A model generated the notes under the pieces. The model saw only the letters and a list, made by a program, of their open reading frames with translations. It made no database searches and was not told where the DNA came from. DNA of 64,000 nucleotides from contig JADDKJ010000003.1 of NCBI GenBank assembly GCA_033717875.1, positions 41,726-105,725 of the forward strand. The letters run 5' to 3'. Below are positions 61,816 to 64,000 of the stretch, piece after piece. Each line of letters starts with the position of its first letter. The first letter of the stretch is position 1. Origin of the DNA: SBBG01 sp033717875. Lineage in GTDB: Bacteria; Pseudomonadota; Gammaproteobacteria; Ga0077554; Ga007554. The translations under genes were made by a program, and so were the position numbers.

Positions 61816-62844
61816 ATGGATAATCTCTTGTCACAACTCGTTTCCATCCCGGCAAACACAAACACAACAGCATTCCTTCCTTGTGCTTTATGCGGGAACA
61901 ATCACGTCCAGGTTGTCGGTGAGCGCGATCGGGATGGCAAGCCGCTCAGGAATGTATTGTGTATTGCCTGTGGTTTGGTCTGGGTCGATCCGAGGCCGTC
62001 CGACGAGAACATCGATGAATTCTATTCATCAGAATACCGGCTCCGGTACAAGGGAGCTTACCAGCCAAAACCAAAGCATTGTTATCGTGAGACACTCAGG
62101 GCAATAACCAGAGCCCAGCGATTCCTGTCGATATATCAGCCAGGGATGCGTGTGCTGGATATTGGCGCTGGTGCGGGTTTTTTCGCCTACGTGTTAAAAA
62201 GAAAAGGCATTCTCATAGACGGTATCGAGCCCAATGAGGAATACGCGAACTATGCGCGCACCGAGCTCGACCTGCACAATGTCCGCACTGGATTCCTCAA
62301 AGACATCGAAGAGGGTGATAGTTACGATTTAATTACAATCAATCATGTGTTCGAGCACTTGCCCGATCCTTGCTTGTCCATGCAACAAATGCACCGAATA
62401 CTACGCAGTGAAGGGCGAGTGATAATGGAGGTTCCCAATGTCGAGGCAACCTACCACGCACCTAATAAAATCTTTCATATTGGTCATCTCTATTGGTATA
62501 ACCCGCAAACCATTCAGGCATTGGCGATGCGTTTTGGCTTCACTGTAGATGATGTGCAACTTGCGCCAGGGACGAAGCACATAAATCTCGTATTAAGAAA
62601 AAGCGGCCGAATCATCCCCGAACATGATATCAATGCAATGCTTTCTGGTAATGCCGCCCATGTCTTGAATGGGTTGAAAAAGCATACGATGTTAAAACAC
62701 TTCTTGTCTCCCGTTCCTTATGTGAGATTTTTTAGAAAAATGCGCCAATACTCCAAAGAACGCGCATATACGGAAAATTTCCACAATGGCGTATCAATCG
62801 TCGATGCGGTATTTACGGAGTGGCTGCCCGAATCGCCACAATAG
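61816..62844 (+). CDS. SAM-dependent methyltransferase with N-terminal zinc ribbon
   Basis: A 342-residue protein with two Cys pairs (CALCG about residues 23-27 and CIACG about 50-54) that probably bind zinc, then a class I methyltransferase core with VLDIGAGAGFFAYVL, ITINHVFEHLPDP and RSEGRVIMEVPN. This layout is frequent in sugar C- or O-methyltransferases of surface-glycan loci. The gene is AT-richer than its neighbours, so it may have been acquired. It begins 6 bp after the barrel gene. Substrate unknown. Confidence 0.75.
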   Translation: MDNLLSQLVSIPANTNTTAFLPCALCGNNHVQVVGERDRDGKPLRNVLCIACGLVWVDPRPSDENIDEFYSSEYRLRYKGAYQPKPKHCYRETLRAITRAQRFLSIYQPGMRVLDIGAGAGFFAYVLKRKGILIDGIEPNEEYANYARTELDLHNVRTGFLKDIEEGDSYDLITINHVFEHLPDPCLSMQQMHRILRSEGRVIMEVPNVEATYHAPNKIFHIGHLYWYNPQTIQALAMRFGFTVDDVQLAPGTKHINLVLRKSGRIIPEHDINAMLSGNAAHVLNGLKKHTMLKHFLSPVPYVRFFRKMRQYSKERAYTENFHNGVSIVDAVFTEWLPESPQ

Positions 62845-62947
62845 TCCTGAGTAGAACTGAGTGCTCTAACGAACCAGGATGGATCGTTATTACGAAGCGA
62901 GCCGCGATGGGGGTCGAAAAAAACACGGGCATATCCGAAATATTGCC

Positions 62948-62977
62948 AAGGAACCTCTGAATTAATCAGATGTTCCC
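62948..62977. repeat. Single hairpin repeat after the methyltransferase gene
   Basis: AAGGAACCTCTGAATTAATC with complementary TCAGATGTTCC, an imperfect palindrome. It matches the first hairpin of the element at 14201-14228. The surrounding 62845-63045 bases hold no gene. Confidence 0.55.
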
Positions 62978-63045
62978 TATATTTGATTATCAATGCCAAA
63001 GCAATGACAACTATTCTGACGCGGGGTATCGCCCGCCGATATAAA

Positions 63046-63075
63046 AGGAAACCGGGCCTATGAGCCCGGTTTCCT
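63046..63075 (-). terminator. Terminator of the second beta-barrel gene
   Basis: Perfect 12-base arms AGGAAACCGGGC and complement around CTATGA. On the minus strand the stem is followed by TTTTAT, fitting a rho-independent terminator for the gene at 63112-63822. Confidence 0.75.
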
Positions 63076-63111
63076 TTCCTCCTTCGGCAAGGCGGCCAAT
63101 GGCCGCCCTAC

Positions 63112-63822
63112 TTAGAAACGGTATCCCACGCCGAGAGAGAGGAAGTCCACCCAGTCGCTGCTGACCTTGTAGCGTTCGATCTCGGCGCGCAGCTCCCACT
63201 TCGGGTTGGGCATGTGCTTGATACCGATGCCCCCCATGGCGTTGCCGCCGTTCTCGTCGCGTGACACGCTCTGGCCGGTCGAGATCTCCGTGATGTTGAT
63301 GTCGGCCTTCCAGCGGAACATCCCCAGCTTGGCGAACAGCGACACGGTCGGCTTCACCGGCCAGATGCCCACACCCGCCACCGTCCAGCCCCTGGCGAGG
63401 TAGCCGTGCGCATCCGAGGCGTCGTTCAACAGCGTGGGGATATCGGACGGAGGCGTGGTGAGCGACCCCGTCACCGTGGACTTGGTGTCCCCGAGATTGA
63501 CGCGGCTGACTTCGGCGGCGAGGAAGCGGTTGAACTGATAGCCGCCGAAGATTTTCCAGCCTGAGTCGGTGTTGTCGACGCTGACGCTGGTGATGGCATT
63601 GGGAGGCGTGTTATAGCCCTTGGCGACCAACTGGCCTTCCAGCGTGGAGCTGCTGAAATCACCCCGCGTCAAACCACCGCCGACGCCGGCATACCAGCCT
63701 GCTTGCACCGGTGCGGCCATCATCACCGCTGTCACCGCCAAACCACCCATCACGGCCACCGCCGCGATTCTTTGCCGACGTACCAGGAAGGCGAATGCCG
63801 CGGCAACCAGCCCGAACATCAC
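63112..63822 (-). CDS. Outer-membrane beta-barrel protein (OmpA-like barrel)
   Basis: A protein of up to 236 residues with a signal sequence ending VQA-GWYAGVGGG and a barrel of alternating strands ending in Phe (VGYRF). WYAGVGGGLTRGDF, IFGGYQFNRFLAAEV and NAMGGIGIKHM are typical of OmpA/OmpW-like eight-stranded porin-like barrels. The start is uncertain: GTG 63822, ATG 63819 or ATG 63750, which gives a shorter signal peptide. In frame upstream lies a Gly-rich segment (SGKGGGGSFGLL) that may be unrelated. Confidence 0.65.
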   Translation of the reverse strand: MMFGLVAAAFAFLVRRQRIAAVAVMGGLAVTAVMMAAPVQAGWYAGVGGGLTRGDFSSSTLEGQLVAKGYNTPPNAITSVSVDNTDSGWKIFGGYQFNRFLAAEVSRVNLGDTKSTVTGSLTTPPSDIPTLLNDASDAHGYLARGWTVAGVGIWPVKPTVSLFAKLGMFRWKADINITEISTGQSVSRDENGGNAMGGIGIKHMPNPKWELRAEIERYKVSSDWVDFLSLGVGYRF

Positions 63823-63882
63823 CTCGAGCAGACCGAAGCTGCCGCCGCCGCCTTTGCCGGAGAGGGTGTAGGGTGATGTGAT

Positions 63883-63964
63883 GGTCTCCTCCCCCTTCTA
63901 AATCGGCGTCGAATGCGCCACGATGGAGCTGTAACAAACCATCGAAACGAAAGGAGAGGAGACC
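63883..63964 (+). promoter_or_regulatory. Left-end noncoding region of an IS110-type element
   Basis: The stretch before the transposase start carries an imperfect inverted pair: GGTCTCCTCCCCCTT (63883-63897) and AAGGAGAGGAGACC (63951-63964). IS110-family elements carry a guide-like bridge RNA in their end region upstream of the gene, so this could be part of it. Boundaries cannot be fixed without the other end. Confidence 0.35.
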
Positions 63965-63967
63965 GAG

Positions 63968-64000
63968 ATGAAGATTACAACGATTGGGTTGGATTTGGCA
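63968..64000 (+). CDS. IS110-family transposase (N-terminal 11 codons)
   Basis: The window ends inside this gene. The start MKITTIGLDLA, preceded by AAGGAGAGGAG, is typical of IS110/IS1111-family DEDD transposases, with the first catalytic Asp in GLDLA. The rest lies outside the window. Confidence 0.7.
   Translation, partial: MKITTIGLDLA

Noticed and set aside
1..64000. tRNA and rRNA genes
   Set aside because: No T-loop/anticodon arrangement or rRNA-like segment was noticed on either strand by eye; a covariance search would be decisive.

Overview
The window looks like the chromosome of a free-living Gram-negative member of the Pseudomonadota, most likely a beta- or gammaproteobacterium. The reasons are the fimV gene next to leuB-asd, a ubiG-gph pair, pilU, an exosortase B/EpsI pair, hopanoid-precursor genes hpnCDE, and three-part RND metal efflux. 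Most of the DNA is GC-rich with dense, often overlapping genes. Several stretches are visibly AT-richer: about 2.9-5.0 kb, 41.5-44.3 kb and 61.8-62.9 kb. The species cannot be named from sequence alone.

Left part (1-18.7 kb): an exopolysaccharide locus. It runs galU (cut by the edge), xrtB, epsI, a secreted clan-A glycoside hydrolase, an O-antigen ligase/polymerase-like protein, a MurJ/Wzx-type flippase and four glycosyltransferases. A second block follows with an asparagine-synthase-like amidotransferase, a sulfotransferase, a deacetylase-like protein and three more glycosyltransferases. Together these suggest a decorated, possibly sulfated, secreted glycan. The locus abuts leuD-leuB-asd-fimV, and leuC is not seen next to leuD.

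Middle part (18.7-41.3 kb): mostly household genes. These are leuD, leuB, asd, fimV, an EcfT/CbiQ-like membrane protein, hpnE-hpnD-hpnC (squalene synthesis by the hydroxysqualene route), rmuC, gph, ubiG, an APC-type permease, a SAM hydroxide adenosyltransferase, a very large STAND/BTAD regulator, a class V aminotransferase with a coupled 55-residue membrane protein, and pgm.

Accessory region (41.3-50.5 kb): about 9 kb between pgm and htpG, bounded by two roughly 100 bp imperfect direct repeats that each carry the htpG promoter, ribosome-binding site and first codons. Inside are a hybrid histidine kinase, a LuxR-type response regulator, a lipoprotein with seven near-identical RCC1 units, an unknown His/Cys protein, a group II intron relic lacking most of its reverse transcriptase, an IS256-type transposase remnant and a DUF1778/GNAT toxin-antitoxin pair.

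Right part (50.5-64 kb): htpG, pilU, a flavin reductase-like gene, then a heavy-metal RND operon (outer-membrane factor, adaptor, pump, PII-like protein) with a palindrome-bounded 268 bp element between adaptor and pump. A beta-barrel protein, a methyltransferase, a second beta-barrel protein and the first codons of an IS110-family transposase close the window. Palindromic repeats of several families are scattered throughout. No rRNA, tRNA or CRISPR array was seen.
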